Part shown: in pieces, positions 46,173 to 56,857 of the stretch | How the letters are laid out: each line of letters opens with the position of its first letter | How positions within the stretch are numbered: the first letter of the stretch is position 1 | Source: Spirometra erinaceieuropaei | Taxonomy: Eukaryota; Platyhelminthes; Cestoda; Diphyllobothriidea; Diphyllobothriidae | Direction: 5' to 3' | DNA length: 64,000 nt | NCBI GenBank assembly: GCA_902702965.1 | Contig: CACRXP010000409.1 | Location: 111,314-175,313, forward strand | Made by a program: the position numbers and the translations under genes | The notes under the pieces: generated by a model | Databases searched by the model: none | What the model was told of the DNA's origin: nothing | What the model saw: the letters and a program-made list of their open reading frames with translations, nothing else

Positions 46173-46357
46173 GAGCCCAAAGGGCGGCGAAAACGACGCC
46201 GAAGGATATGCGCAAGTCTAAAACAAATGAGTGACCAACCGATCAGGAAAGTGCACATGACGACCACTGCGAGTGATATATACAGAGTCGTCCGTAGAAG
46301 TGTAAATACATCTGGTGGCGGAAGTGTTGAATTGATGATGACAGTCCGAGGTAGCGG

Positions 46358-47240
46358 TCAGGAGAGCAGAGGGAAAATACAACACGGTGGAATAGAGGCT
46401 TCAGGTGGGGAAGCAGAAGGTAAAGGACCACAGGGCTCATCCGGAAGAGTGTCGTGGATAGCAGCCTTGAGGCGGTCCTCACTCACGACTGTCGCGTTGA
46501 ATGCTAAAATTCTTCGTCCCGTGATAGAGCACCCGGATGGGCCGTCATAGGGTGGTTCCTGAGACCGGCGGACTCGATCACATTGAAGGCAGACGTGAGA
46601 GCACGTTGCCAAGTCCTTCTTGATAAAAGACGGAGAGGCGAAAGACCTGGGAGGAACAGGAGAAAGTGTCCGCACAAGCTGCCGGAGGCGATGCAGGAGG
46701 TTGGTGGAATCCTCAACTGCGCCTCGCGGGGTTGGCGAGATCACCTCACCGGGAGTCGGACGGTGGTGAGCATTAGTTCGGCTGCGGAGCAGTCAAGGTC
46801 CGGCTTGAGATCGGAGCGGATGCCCAAGAGGACCAGGGGAATGTGGTCCGTCCTGTTCTCCGGATCGGCTGCGGCGCGTACGGAGGCCATCTGCTGGCGG
46901 TGAAACCGTATGACCATTCCGTTTGCAGCCGGGTGATAGGTTGTCGTCCGAATGCGGGTACAACCTAAAAAGGAGAGTAAAGACTGGAAGAGGTTAGACT
47001 CAGACTGGGCAGCACGGTCAGTCGTGACTGTGGATAGTGCACCAAAGATAGCAGCCCAACGACTGCGAGAAGCTTGGACCCCCATTGGAGCAGCAATTTT
47101 AGGCATGGGAATTGCTTCAGGCCACGGAGTGAACAGATCCACACAGGTGAGGAGATAGGAAAAATCATTGGACAGAGTCAGGGGACAAACAATATGCAGG
47201 TGAACGTAGTTAAACCTTTAACCAGGGCCGGGGAAGGTGC
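46358..47240 (-). pseudogene. Integrase of the CsRn1-like element, inactivated
   Basis: The minus strand carries VDLFTPWPEAIPMPKIAAPM and RWAAIFGALSTVTTDRAAQ, then SLLSFLGCTRIRTTTYHPAA and NGMVIRFHRQQMASVRAA, matching a Ty3/gypsy integrase core. Catalytic residues are damaged. The first Asp, expected in VHxDxVGPL, is His (VHLHIVCPL, about 47200). The Asp of TTDRAAQ is kept. The Glu expected in NGMVERFH is Ile. After a frameshift at about 46745 the C-terminal part follows, with PYDGPSGCSITGRRI and VVSEDRLKAAI, a GPY/F-type module. Length is near normal for the family, but the enzyme cannot be functional. Confidence 0.82.
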
Positions 47241-47278
47241 CAATGGGGGCCTTGTTGTTCCGCTGGATTTTACTCCGT

Positions 47279-48112
47279 TTACAGGCAATTCAAGCTCGTG
47301 TCCGTGCTTTCAGGTCTTTGCTTATCCCAGGCCAGACGAAACGGTCGGAACCGGCTTGTCGGTTGATCGACTCCCAGGGTGGGAGAGATGAGTGGCTTAT
47401 GATCTGTGAAAATTGTGAACTCTCGACCTTTGAGTAAATCCCAGAAGTGCCCAACGGCAAGATAAGCAGCGAAAAGTTCACGTTCAAATGTGCAGTAGCG
47501 AGTTTCGGCCTTGGATAGTTTCCTGGAGCAGAAAGCAAAAAACAAGGTAGAATCTGGCAAACTTTGTTGCAAAACCGCGCCACCAGCAACATTAGAGGCA
47601 ATGACCATCAGATATATGGGAGCATCAGCATGAAAGTTAGTCAGGAGGGTACCATCAGCCAAAAGGGCTTTTACTTGCTCAAATGACGTGATTGCTACTG
47701 ATGTTAGGTTAAGGGTGCGCTTAGAACCTGAGAGGAGACTGATCAGAGGTAGGATGGTATCGGCACAGTTCGGGCGAAACCGGCGATAAAAGCTCACCAT
47801 ACCAAGGAATCGTTGCAACTGATGCTTCGAGGTAGGGAGTAGACCCGAATGGCGGCAACCTCTGAGGAAAGAGGTCGAATGCCGTATGACTCTATCAGAT
47901 GACCTAAGAACACAAGAGAAGTGTCCCCTTGTACACATTTGTCAGTATGCAGAGGGATATCAAACTGCTGAAATCGGTCGAAAAGCAGGGTAAGGTATTG
48001 GAGATGTTCCTCGACGTTTCAACTGGCGACGAGAACATCATCAATATACGCATTAAAAATGGAAGATAACGTAAAAAACGGTCAATGAAACGTTGACAAG
48101 TCTGTGAGGCAT
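47279..48112 (-). pseudogene. RT C-terminal half and RNase H of the CsRn1-like element
   Basis: The minus strand reads CQRFIDRFLR, then NAYIDDVLV (YIDD catalytic box, plus coordinates about 48033-48052). A frameshift leads to the segment RHSGLLPTSKHQLQRFLGMV, equivalent to the RT thumb, and to FEQVKALLADGTLLTNFHAD, then YCTFERELFAAYLAVGHFWD and GREFTIFTDHKPL, the RT-linked RNase H. The frame is open for 219 codons (47279-47938). The N-terminal RT half lies beyond the inserted CR1-like element at about 49390 and higher. Confidence 0.85.
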
Positions 48113-49392
48113 TTCAGATTATTTTAGTTTATTTGGTAAGGATAATAGGCAAAGCCTTTGAAAACCCTATTAATTACATGTCAGCTCATTAGAAATAACT
48201 GTACACGAACAAAAAATATTCACCATAAAAACAGTACTTGGTTCATTTGAGTAGCATTGTCTTAAAGGAAGTATTTGTGGGAATCAGGGGTATAAGTTCA
48301 GATTCAGACCGTCGAGGGAAAACAGGGGACACAAATAATCATCCAAGCGTTTCTTGAAGAGTTGCAGGGATGTAGACTCCACGACTGACTGAGGGAGATC
48401 GTTCCATTTCTCCACTACCCTCTGCGTGAAAAACTCAGAACGAAGATTCAGCCTGGACATTGTTGTCCGGAACTTCATCGAGTGACCACGAAGATTGGGT
48501 GAAAGATGCCACTAAAACATGTCCTCAAATTTAAGTCCATACTCAAGGCCATGTATTATCTTGTAGACGAGGATAAGATCACCTCTTTGCTGCCTGTAAC
48601 ACAGAGGGAATAAATTAAGGCAATTCAGTCTGTCTGTGTAGAAATGGATTTTTAGACCGTTTACCAGCTTTGTTGCACACCGTTGTACCCGTTCGAGGCA
48701 TTCTTGGTCCTTTACCAGCCATGGACGCCATGCTTGTATGCCATATTCTAAGTGGGGCCGAACAAATGTGCCGTAAACTCTCCAAAAAACTTTTTGGTCA
48801 AAATTTACGAAAGCACTTTTTATTGCATGCAGCACTCCCATGGCGTTTTTTGCAGCCTTGTGACACTGCAGTGTTGGTTTCAGGTTGTTCTGTATCCAAA
48901 CCCCGAGATCCTTCTGTGAAGATTCTGCGGGGAGCCTTATATCTTTCAGGTGATAACTCCTAAGACTCTCATTTGAATGAGAGTTGGTTGGACGCAGATG
49001 AAGGACGGCACACTTCTCCACATTGAAATCTATAAGCTATTTCTTCGACCACGTCTGCAGTCGGTGCAGATTATCTTGAAGGGATCTCTGATCATTCGGA
49101 CCCTTAATGACTTGCCAGAGCTTAACGTCGTCTGCAAACATTATTTTGCCGCAGTCGAGTTCCTGAAAGCTGTCGTTAACGTAAAGGATGAAGAGCAATG
49201 GTCCCAGAACTGAGCCTTGCGGCACACCACTGGTCATATTCACCCATTCTGACATATCATCCCCGATACAGACACGTTGTTTCCGACCAACCAGAAACGT
49301 CCTAATCCAGTTCAGAAGAACGCCCCGGATGCCGATGTCGCTCAATTTGTGAAGAAGATGTTGGTGTGGGACAGTGTCAAAAGCTTACGAAA
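48113..49392 (-). mobile_element. Younger 5'-truncated CR1-like element inserted in the LTR element's RT
   Basis: On the minus strand the element begins within RT motif A (AFDTVPHQHLLHKLSDIGIRG). It has an intact motif B (SGVPQGSVLGPLLFILYVND), catalytic FADDVKLW, then KKAIKSAFVNFDQ-type post-RT sequence, GTFVRPHLEYGIQAWRPW and EFFTQRVVEKWNDLPQSV near the end. It finishes with a short 3' UTR ending AATAAACTAAAATAATCT. From 49345 to 48284 it stays in a single frame broken by two TAG codons only (49037-49039 and 48512-48514). It is therefore much less decayed than the other CR1-like pieces here. The 5' truncation is normal for LINEs. Confidence 0.85.
48284..49392 (-). pseudogene. RT C-terminal coding part of the younger CR1-like element
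   Basis: About 365 codons in one frame with two in-frame TAG stops. Protein order: end of palm motif A, motif B GVPQGSVLGP, motif C FADD, thumb QTWSKK and FNVEKCAVLHL, then the conserved terminal segment RPHLEYGIQAW, RVQRCATKLVNGL and DLPQSVVESTSLQLFKKRLD. The endonuclease and N-terminal RT are missing because of 5' truncation, so it could never have been autonomous at this site. Confidence 0.85.
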
Positions 49393-50275
49393 GCATACTA
49401 AGGAACTCAACCAAGTCAAAAGGAGTCGTCACTGCCGTTTTGGGAATGTCCTTAGTCACAATCGGAATTTTATGAAAAGCCCAGACTAAATCGATCTTCA
49501 AGAAGACGGTTTTTCCACAGAGAGCTCCGACAAAGTCCTGTAAGGTGAGGAACCGGAAACCGATCGGGCATAGTAATATTGTTTACGACTCTATAATCGC
49601 ACAAAGGTGCCAGTCATTCGTATTTGATTTAGGAACCATTTGCAAAGGAGATGCCCAGGGACTGTTAGACGGTCAAATAATCCCTAGTTGTAGAATGTGC
49701 TCAAATTCAGCTTTGGCAGCCGCAAGACGCACTGGAGCAAGACGACCGGAAAGAGAGAAAAGGGGAAAACCAGTCGTTTTTATGTGATGAACAATATCAT
49801 GGGGCAATGAGGTGTCTGAAAAATGGGGCTCAATGATAGTTAGGATATTTTGCTAGAATTCAACCAAATGGAGAGTCAGGGTTTAAGTCAAGGACGGACA
49901 GATGGTTAGAAGCTGAGGATGGAGGAAATCCTTTGACGATGAGGGTAGTTGCGCGACCATGGAGGCGAATATGTCTGCAATCCACCAGAAGGTCAAGGAC
50001 GGCCAAAAATCAGCACCAAAATAGTGGTGGGAACATCAGCAGTCACAAATGTCCAGAGGAATAATCGCCGGAAACCAATATCCAGAGAGAAGGATAGAAA
50101 TCAAAAGGTTGTAATGCGGATGAGTTTACGGCTTGAAGATAAAGCCCGTGGTTTGGGCAAGGTCACTCGGCTGACGTAGGAGGGATAACACTAGTTTAAG
50201 CGCCAGTGTCGACTATAAATGCCTGCCATTCGTGTTATGACTGACGTAATAGGTGCGACCCGTAGAGTTGCCAGA
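49393..50275 (-). pseudogene. Protease region and N-terminal RT of the CsRn1-like element, decayed
   Basis: Pieces in order on the minus strand are SGNSTGRTYYVSHNTNGRHL followed by STLAL (about 50215-50275), where a protease active-site D(T/S)GA would be expected but is decayed. Then come a QSLGISFANGS piece, CDYRVVNNITMPDRFPVPHL (about 49540-49600), equivalent to the RT motif CGDYRALN, and DIPKTAVTTPFDLVEFLSM (about 49395-49450). The CR1-like insertion interrupts the RT immediately after this. Numerous frameshifts. Confidence 0.75.
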
Positions 50276-51150
50276 GAGCTCAGCAACATTTTATCTCCGG
50301 CCGAGGCGTTTCCCTGCGTGGACTTAAACGAGCAGGGTGGGACACAGCGCCTCGCCTTATCGCCGTAGTTGACATGATTCCAGCATAGGCTTGCGGCCCT
50401 GGTACGAGAGCGGGAGCAACGACGGTCACGGCCGAAGGAACTTGGAGAGGGACCGGGAGATCGGCGCAGCTGCAAAGTGGCAACAGTTACTGACGACTGG
50501 GCAATTTGTGTCTTAAGTTCAGCCAGGTCAGGTGTGGACACGGTGAGAGGCTTGGACACCGTAGGGGATAACAAACGCTCAACCTCCATCATACGGTCGG
50601 TCATCTCCTCTAGCTTTGATATGTGTAGGTCATCTGAGCCGGAGGCCGAGATTGTTTGTACCGACGTCGGCAGACTTTCTAAGTACATCCCTTTAAAGAA
50701 CTTGTTGTCGATGGCCATGCTCAGAAAGAAAGAACGCATACGACGCAAGAGTTCCGATGGCTTGCGATCACCTAAGGCCTCCTCTTTTACCAGTGCGTGG
50801 TAACGCCACCGATTGGAGACTAATGACAGGCGAAGGAGTTCAACCTTTAACTTGGTGTAGGGAACATCAGTCGGGAAATCTCTCAGAAACGTCTGCACTT
50901 GGGAAAGAATAGTCGGAGGAGGGGCCTCGACCAATTATAGTATTTGTCCGTTTCACGTGCTATCTTGGCGGAGAGAAATGTCGCCTCGATAGGAAAAAAA
51001 TAAAGTTTTCGCGCATCTTGCCAGAAATCTGGGAGAGACGAAACAAGTCCACTGAGATAAATAGTGGAATCGTTGGAATTAGTAGAAGTTGTGATGGTAG
51101 AAAGGAAGAAGGCAAACGGACTGTATGCAAAGAGAAACAACAAAGTAAAG
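50191..51150 (-). pseudogene. Gag of the CsRn1-like element with CHCC knuckle
   Basis: The N-terminal part (51143-50883) reads LPDFWQDARKLYFFPIEATF and KIARETDKYYN. After a frameshift a 247-codon frame (50191-50934) continues with VQTFLRDFPTDVPYTKLKVE, RMRSFFLSMAIDNKFFKGMY and then the nucleic-acid-binding motif CWNHVNYGDKARRCVPPC (about 50335-50390). Its spacing is C-x2-H-x9-C-x3-C, the CHCC arrangement described for the CsRn1 clade of Ty3/gypsy elements, in place of the usual retroviral CCHC. This is the main evidence for the clade assignment. Confidence 0.85.
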
Positions 51151-51163
51151 GTATAAGCGCGAA

Positions 51164-51180
51164 CGTCAAAAGGTCACCAC
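51164..51180 (-). promoter_or_regulatory. Putative primer binding site of the LTR element
   Basis: One base inside the 5' LTR (minus strand) the sequence is TGGTGACCTTTTGACG. It begins with the TGG expected from pairing with a tRNA 3'-CCA end. I recall a tRNA-Trp primer reported for CsRn1; only the first eight bases (TGGTGACC) look like a good tRNA complement here, so the match is partial. Confidence 0.5.
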
Positions 51181-51402
51181 TGTGGCTGGCGCTAAGGACA
51201 GAACCGTCAATCCCAGACTATGGATGTCAGGATAACACCAGAATTATGAAGGAATTAACAATCAAAAGTCAAACGACGTGACAATCCAACACATGCAGGC
51301 GCGTCACGTTGTGTTGTGTTCCATCCATTCAGTTAAACAACCATTTAGTTTAAGAATGAGAAACAGGTAAGGAAAGGCAAGATAGTCTGGCGCCTCGGCA
51401 CA
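51181..51402 (-). repeat. LTR of the CsRn1-like element (5' LTR)
   Basis: Direct repeat of 45933-46155. The whole LTR element spans about 45933-51402 (5.47 kb), including about 1.28 kb of CR1-like insertion, so the original was about 4.2 kb. Flanks 'aacacc' (left) and 'caacct' (right) do not give a perfect target-site duplication. Confidence 0.85.
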
Positions 51403-51404
51403 CA

Positions 51405-53810
51405 ACCTCCAAGAGTCAGATCCAAAACTGACATACAATATACGTCCGCAGGGCAAAGGACTCAAGGCGTTTTTCACTCAACATGCTATGTTTCCAACTA
51501 GAACTCGTGAAGCACGAAGGGCAAACTGCCTGGACCTAGTTTTAGGAAAGCATCAGACGGCATAGATTAGGTCATCACACTCACGCCCGTCGACCGAAAT
51601 GACCATGTAGTGCATATGTCGGATTATTCGTTATTGGCCGTTTCGCATACTTCGGCCCATATAAGAGCAATGTTTGGCGGGGCGACGTCAATCAGATGAG
51701 AAGAGACTTATCGGATCTCAACTGGAGGTCGATGTTTGCAGGTAGTGCCAACGATGATTGGGAGTTTTTCAAGAATGTCCTTGTGCAGCTCATCAACGGC
51801 CACTGCCCACTAACTAGTTTAAGGTTTGACAAACGCTCTGGGTGGCTGAATAGCAACCTACAGAAAGAAATCCCCAAGAGGCTTAAATTATGGACAAAAT
51901 ACTGTGTCACTAGGCAAGTTGAATATTTTTACACCTTCAAAAACAGAGTAACAAACTGAAATGATGATTAATGAAACGTAGCGTGAAGTTGAGAAGAATG
52001 TGCTTCAGAAATCACCGAAGAACCAAAAATTACTCTATAGCTACCTCCGGCGAACTACACGGAACACACAACAAACCCCATTAATAAGGACAACTGATGG
52101 TGTTGAGATTGATGCCATTAGAGACAAAGCTGCATTTTTTCGTAAAAGAACCGCAAACCCTAAGCATCCGTGATATACTGATCTGTGATGGGTCTTGTAC
52201 GTAGATAATTTGAGGTATTGAACGAATCCAAGTCGCCAGGACCAGAAGAGACTCCACCCAATCTTCTCAAGAAAGTTGCCAGTTAGCCTCCTTGTACTTT
52301 GTCGATGCTCTTTCAAACGCCATTTGACATTGAACACTTCTTTTGGTTTGGGAGCAGGTGCATATCACTCCGCTATGCAAAGGAGATAGCAAGACACCGA
52401 CAACAAATCACATACTCATAAGCTTAACATGTACTCTCTGCAAAGATATGGAGAGTATCATAAAGAGTGAACTGCTACATTTCCTTGAAGGCCACGGACT
52501 GCTATCGAAATGTCAACATGGGTTCCAGAAAGGAAGATCCTGCGAGATAAACTTACTGCAATCTCTCCAGAGCTGGACCCGAGGTCTCAGCAACAAGCGC
52601 GCGGTCCAGATTACTTTCATTGACTTCCGGGGGGAGTTTCACGCTGTGCCATACCAGAGGCTGTTACGCAGGCTGAAAAGGATGGGGATCTGAGGCAACT
52701 TCCTTGTTAGTCGACAACAAGTTTGTGCATCGGTCATGGGAAATCAGATCCTGCTGTGGTCGAGAGTGGTGTCTCCCAAGGTTCAGTACTGGGACCTATT
52801 TTGTTTCTTCTATATACAAACGACGCCCCCAGGGTTTAGACTGCGAAGCAGCAATGTTTGGCGATGACATGAAGATATGGAGTGTAATTCGGGACGCTGC
52901 TGACGAAGACAGACTGCATATGAACCTAATTCGGACAGACGAGTGGTCAAACCGTTGGCTCCTGCAATTCAACGTTGGTAGGTGTAGCATACTTTACCTA
53001 CAGCCAGATACTCCATCACAAAAGACTACTTTCTGGGCCGTGCAGCCCTACAAGGGATCGAAGGTCCAACGGACCTCGGTTTGTTGACGGCGAATCCACC
53101 AAAACCATCCGCGCTTTGTTCGACAATGGCAAGAAGCGCAATGTGCGTACTGTCAGTCATCAAGCTAATTTTAATGGATTTTAATGATGGTGCTTTTTCA
53201 AAGACATTCAGAGCATTCGTCCAGTCGCACTTGGAGTACGGCATACAATCTTGGAGACGGTGGGCGGTTGAGGATCATAACTGCCTCGAAAAAGTTCAGA
53301 AGAGAGGCACGAAGATGGTTAGGGGTCAACGTTATTTCCCTATGTAACCCACCTAGTAAATATGAACCCCTTCCATTTGCGTAACAGGTACATTCTCTCG
53401 CAAGAGTTTCACATTTTAAAGGGGTTGGAATGCCACCTGATCTTTGAGGACTTTTTGAAATTCCTACCACGACCAAACTCCGAGGTCATTCGTCTGAACT
53501 GAGGATGTGCGAAAGATCTTCTCTCTTCAACTGGTCCAACCATGGAATGCCCTTCCAGCGGATGTTGTGGTGTCACTATCTATACAAAGCTTCAACGAGA
53601 ACTTTGACCTTTTCATATTCCGAAATGGTCAAGAGCGATGAGATTTCGAGGTCATCCCCTGTAACTCACTTCCATTTTGTCCTAACATTAAGGACTCGAT
53701 TGATCTATTTCAGCCCAAAAATGCTTCTGTACACCACACATGTTTACGTTGGGAATAGGGTACTCAAAAGCGTGTGCCTATTTCCCTCAATAAACTGAAC
53801 TGTAGTGAAC
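51405..53810 (+). pseudogene. Outer CR1-like element, continuation: endonuclease end, linker, RT, 3' end
   Basis: It resumes the element cut at 45932. Pieces in order are FFTQHAMFPTRTREARRANC then LDLVLGKH (end of endonuclease, about 51470-51555), WEFFKNVLVQLINGHCPLTS and SGWLNSNLQKEIPKRLKLW (linker), SKSPGPEETPPNLLKKVAS (about 52220-52280), GRSCEINLLQSLQSWTRGLS, an IDFRGEFHAVPYQRLLRRL motif A, a frameshifted motif B (SGVSQGSVLGPILF-like, near 52770), MFGDDMKIWSVI (catalytic FADD changed to FGDD, about 52855-52890), and FVQSHLEYGIQSWRRWAVED (about 53216-53275). The 3' end is near 53810 ('ctcaataaactgaactg'). Many stops and frameshifts. Confidence 0.82.
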
Positions 53811-53814
53811 TGAT

Positions 53815-54940
53815 TACAAAGAACGCAAAGAGCAGGTGAAACGTAAGTGGCGAAATAGATACTATAAGCTGCTGGACAAGACCAAGGGCGGTTGGTGAAA
53901 GTCCTGAATACTCGAAAGTCCGAATTTTACAAGTGCAGACTTGGTGCGCTTAGCCCCTTCCTCCAAGGTATAAACGAATCCATGGACTGATACTAAAACA
54001 TTGCGATTTTAAGAGGTAGTTGCTATGTCCTACAAATCAGGGGCCCATTCTCGTCTACCAGAACAACTAATTTCTTTTGAAATCCTATAAAACCCTGTCG
54101 CATGTGTACCCCCAGGAGGTAGTCGTGCGTTTTTAGCGACCTAGCAATTATGGACACAGTAAAGGAATCGCGGGTAATAAGTACGCAACTATGTAGCGAT
54201 TTCGTCGATCCGAAGCTTCTCAGACTCAGTCTAAGTGTTTATGGATTGATTTTCGAGCTAAACTCCACAATCTACTGCAAAATACCGACGCAATTCTCAC
54301 AAGCTACCAACAAGCATTTGGTAGTATAAAATTATTAGATGATCTAAAATGCTGACAGCAAAAGTGACTGTAGCAGATCACATATGCTAATTGTGCCGAT
54401 CGCATGTCGTTGTATGAAGAACCTGCGATGTAACTCGGCTTATTAATGACCATAAGCATTTCCCATGTAATTGCTTTATCAACTCAAACAATGCTAAGGA
54501 TAAGACTGAACCCTTGAATGTGTCCGAGCTTAAGTGCACAGCAAGTGCTCACGTGACAAATATATAGGAATATTTTACTTAAAAAAGTCAAGTTGTTGAC
54601 CACGTGTTTTCGGTAATTCTTCGTTAGGCCAATGCACTAACATGAAGGAATGAAAATGTAGAAAATTAACAGCATTTATAGAAGTCTCAAGGGCCATTGG
54701 GTCATTATCAATTATCTTCACCACGCCGCCGCATGACGAGGTCGGCGGGTTTTGGTCCTTAATGCTAGACGGAGGGTGCAAAACCGTGTTTAATTAATGT
54801 TCTTGGATTGAGAACACACAGTACCCATCACTGTAATTAGGAATTAAAGGTGACATGTCGTCGTCGCTTGAACTTAGCGTTGGTTAAGCAAATAGGGCGC
54901 TTGTGTCGGAGTTTTCTGACTGGCTAGGTCTCTGCGTCTC
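53815..54940. other. Spacer, nothing firm
   Basis: A phrase EQVKRKWRNRYYKLLDKTKG occurs at about 53832-53890 in one frame and is followed by decay; family unknown. The minus-strand stretch 54600-54940 may be the decayed continuation of the PLE fragment to the right, but no GIY-YIG motif can be read in it. Confidence 0.35.
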
Positions 54941-54950
54941 CTGCAAAATA

Positions 54951-55265
54951 CTATCTCATGAATAAATCTTTCTTTACTGCAGTCGCGACAGTCGGCTTTG
55001 CGGCGCGTTTCGAAAACTTTCGGAGTATAAATCTTTCTGGGTATCCGATTTCCCGAAATATTTTCCGCAGCTGTTGAAACTCTTCTTTAGTATCTTCGGG
55101 TGAGCAGATGCGTCTCACTCTATCTGCCAATCCCTGAACTAACTTTCGTTTGATGTTTAGGGGAACAAATCTGTGGAAGTTAACATATTTTCCGTCCGGG
55201 TTTCCTTTCGAAACACCCTGCGCTGGATACACCCATCGTCTTGCCCGTGCAGAATCACATCGATA
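54951..55265 (-). pseudogene. Penelope-like element fragment of a second lineage
   Basis: The minus strand encodes GKYVNFHRFVPLNIKRKLVQ, then GLADRVRRICSPEDTKEEFQ and QLRKIFREIGYPERFILRKF. This is the post-catalytic segment of Penelope-like RTs: compare NFNSNHPISHKRSCVRALY and ELQYLRRVIRANGNPRNFL in the other family at 61.6 kb. Sequence similarity between the two is low, so they are different lineages. The frame is open for 93 codons without a break, but neither the catalytic RT box nor the endonuclease is present. Confidence 0.65.
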
Positions 55266-55269
55266 ATGA

Positions 55270-55590
55270 CAAATTCGCTGGTTTTTAATTTGAAGATAAG
55301 TGGAGGATATTAATTTAAGTGGTTTTTCTGTAAGACCTACCGATTTTAGTACCTGTTTTTGTGGTTGAATTTCCTTAAATACAGGCCTCCTCTCTCAGAA
55401 CTGCCCGCTGCCATCTCCTTTAGAGTTTCGCTAGTTTATGCCCGTTGTTCACTAATCGAACTCTGCAATTCTCATTTTGTGCATGCGATTTCTCTCTATC
55501 TGTTGTAATTGATTTTTACATCGTCAGCCCCTAGCTGAAATTCAGTCAACTTGTCTACCAGAAGTTTTATTAATCACAACTTGCCTCGAG
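55270..55590. other. Probable 5' UTR of the downstream non-LTR element
   Basis: No gene is seen. It lies directly upstream of the ORF1 start at 55595 and probably includes the 5' UTR and the insertion boundary, which cannot be placed. Confidence 0.35.
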
Positions 55591-55594
55591 AGAG

Positions 55595-56373
55595 ATGAGA
55601 CCAAAAGTCACTGGTCGACTTAAGCTCTCGGCTCTTGTAAGCAAACATGGCCTAACTAAACGTTAGTCAGAAGCTTTACCTAAATTTAAGTCAGATGCTA
55701 TTACTAGTCAGTCGTCACCCGTTGTAATTGGTCGGCTGCTTAATCTGTCTGCACTTGACCACTGCAATGACTTTATGCTACAGTTTGGCTCTTTGCTGAC
55801 AATTCTTGGACATTAATTCGACGGCAACGTCTCCGATATTTCCTCTGAAGAATGTAGGCTTCTCAACTCACTTGTTCACCTGATCGCCAGTGAATCTAGT
55901 GATAGACAGAAGCGTTCTTACAACTTCCTGCTAAAAAATGTTCCTCGATCTGCTCGGCCAATGGATGTTGCGACCAATTTCCTGTATTCATGTGGTTTCA
56001 ACTATAAAATAACTGATGCCAAACGCTTGTCCTCCCGTAGTACAAATCCACCCATCTTAGTCAAATTGTTTTCATCAATCGAGGTTGACACAATCTTTAC
56101 TCATCGAGAGCGTGTCACTGCGTACCTAGAGAAGGCAAAAATTTTCCTTTGTCATGATCTTACTCCTATGGAGCGTAGAATCGGGTCTTTGTTCTCACGT
56201 AAACCCACTGCTTCTCAGTCTAATGCTCCCCAACTCGGTCATAATACAAGTGACCGTGAGCATTTAGCTTGTCCTACTCCTGCGACATCTGACGCCCTCC
56301 TTCCTCTTTCTCCTACACCTCCATCTCACTCAAGTCACTTGACGCATTTGCCTGCCCCTAAACTTGCAGTAGT

Positions 56374-56422
<49 letters not shown>

Positions 56423-56857
56423 CCATTTGTCGTTTTGTATCCTCCGAATAGTCCCGCTGAGACACATGAAAATCCGTCTTCATCAGCTAGACCGATAACT
56501 TCTATTGTCCAACTGGGTGCTGTAAGGTCTACAGCTAAGTCAACAGTGGCTTGGCGTCAGAACAGTGAGACTCGAAAATTGAATCAGCCTCCGAACCAAA
56601 AGATAGTTAGTACAGCTCCGTTTAGGGGTACGACGCCTTCTCTTAGATCTAACAAGTCTGTTCAGCCCAGCACGTCTACAAACCCCGCAGCTCAAATTAT
56701 AGCCCCGAATAATTCTCTGTCCTGCGTACCGGTTACTTATCAAAGCCCTACTATATATCCAGCAAATAATTCATACATGAATTGCCCTAAATCATTTATG
56801 CCCCAATCCAGTTCAGGCTTCCCACCACTTAAGGCCAATTGCTCTCAGGTACGTTAA
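55595..56857 (+). pseudogene. ORF1 of the CR1/Jockey-group non-LTR element, with polyalanine tract
   Basis: One frame runs from an ATG at 55595 (MRPKVTGRLKLSALVSKHGL) to a stop at 56855-56857, broken by a TAG (about 55664) and a TAA (about 55814). Parts after the second stop are SSEECRLLNSLVHLIASES, DVATNFLYSCGFNYKITDAK and HRERVTAYLEKAKIFLCHDL. A (GCA)n run at about 56372-56420 encodes 16 or so alanines in a proline/serine-rich region. The C-terminal third is rich in Pro, Ser, Thr and Asn. ORF1 of this LINE group usually encodes an RNA-binding protein; no zinc knuckle or clear RRM is seen. The frame after 56857 (to about 57230) is Pro/Ser/Leu-rich and may be the decayed end of ORF1. Confidence 0.72.

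Noticed and set aside
46227..46550. Plus-strand frames over 46.2-47.4 kb and 50.4-50.8 kb as genes
   Set aside because: They are shadows opposite the minus-strand gag and pol of the LTR element.
45922..51410. A clear target-site duplication for the LTR element
   Set aside because: The flanks 'aacacc' and 'caacct' agree only partly; no 4-6 base exact duplication can be defended by eye.
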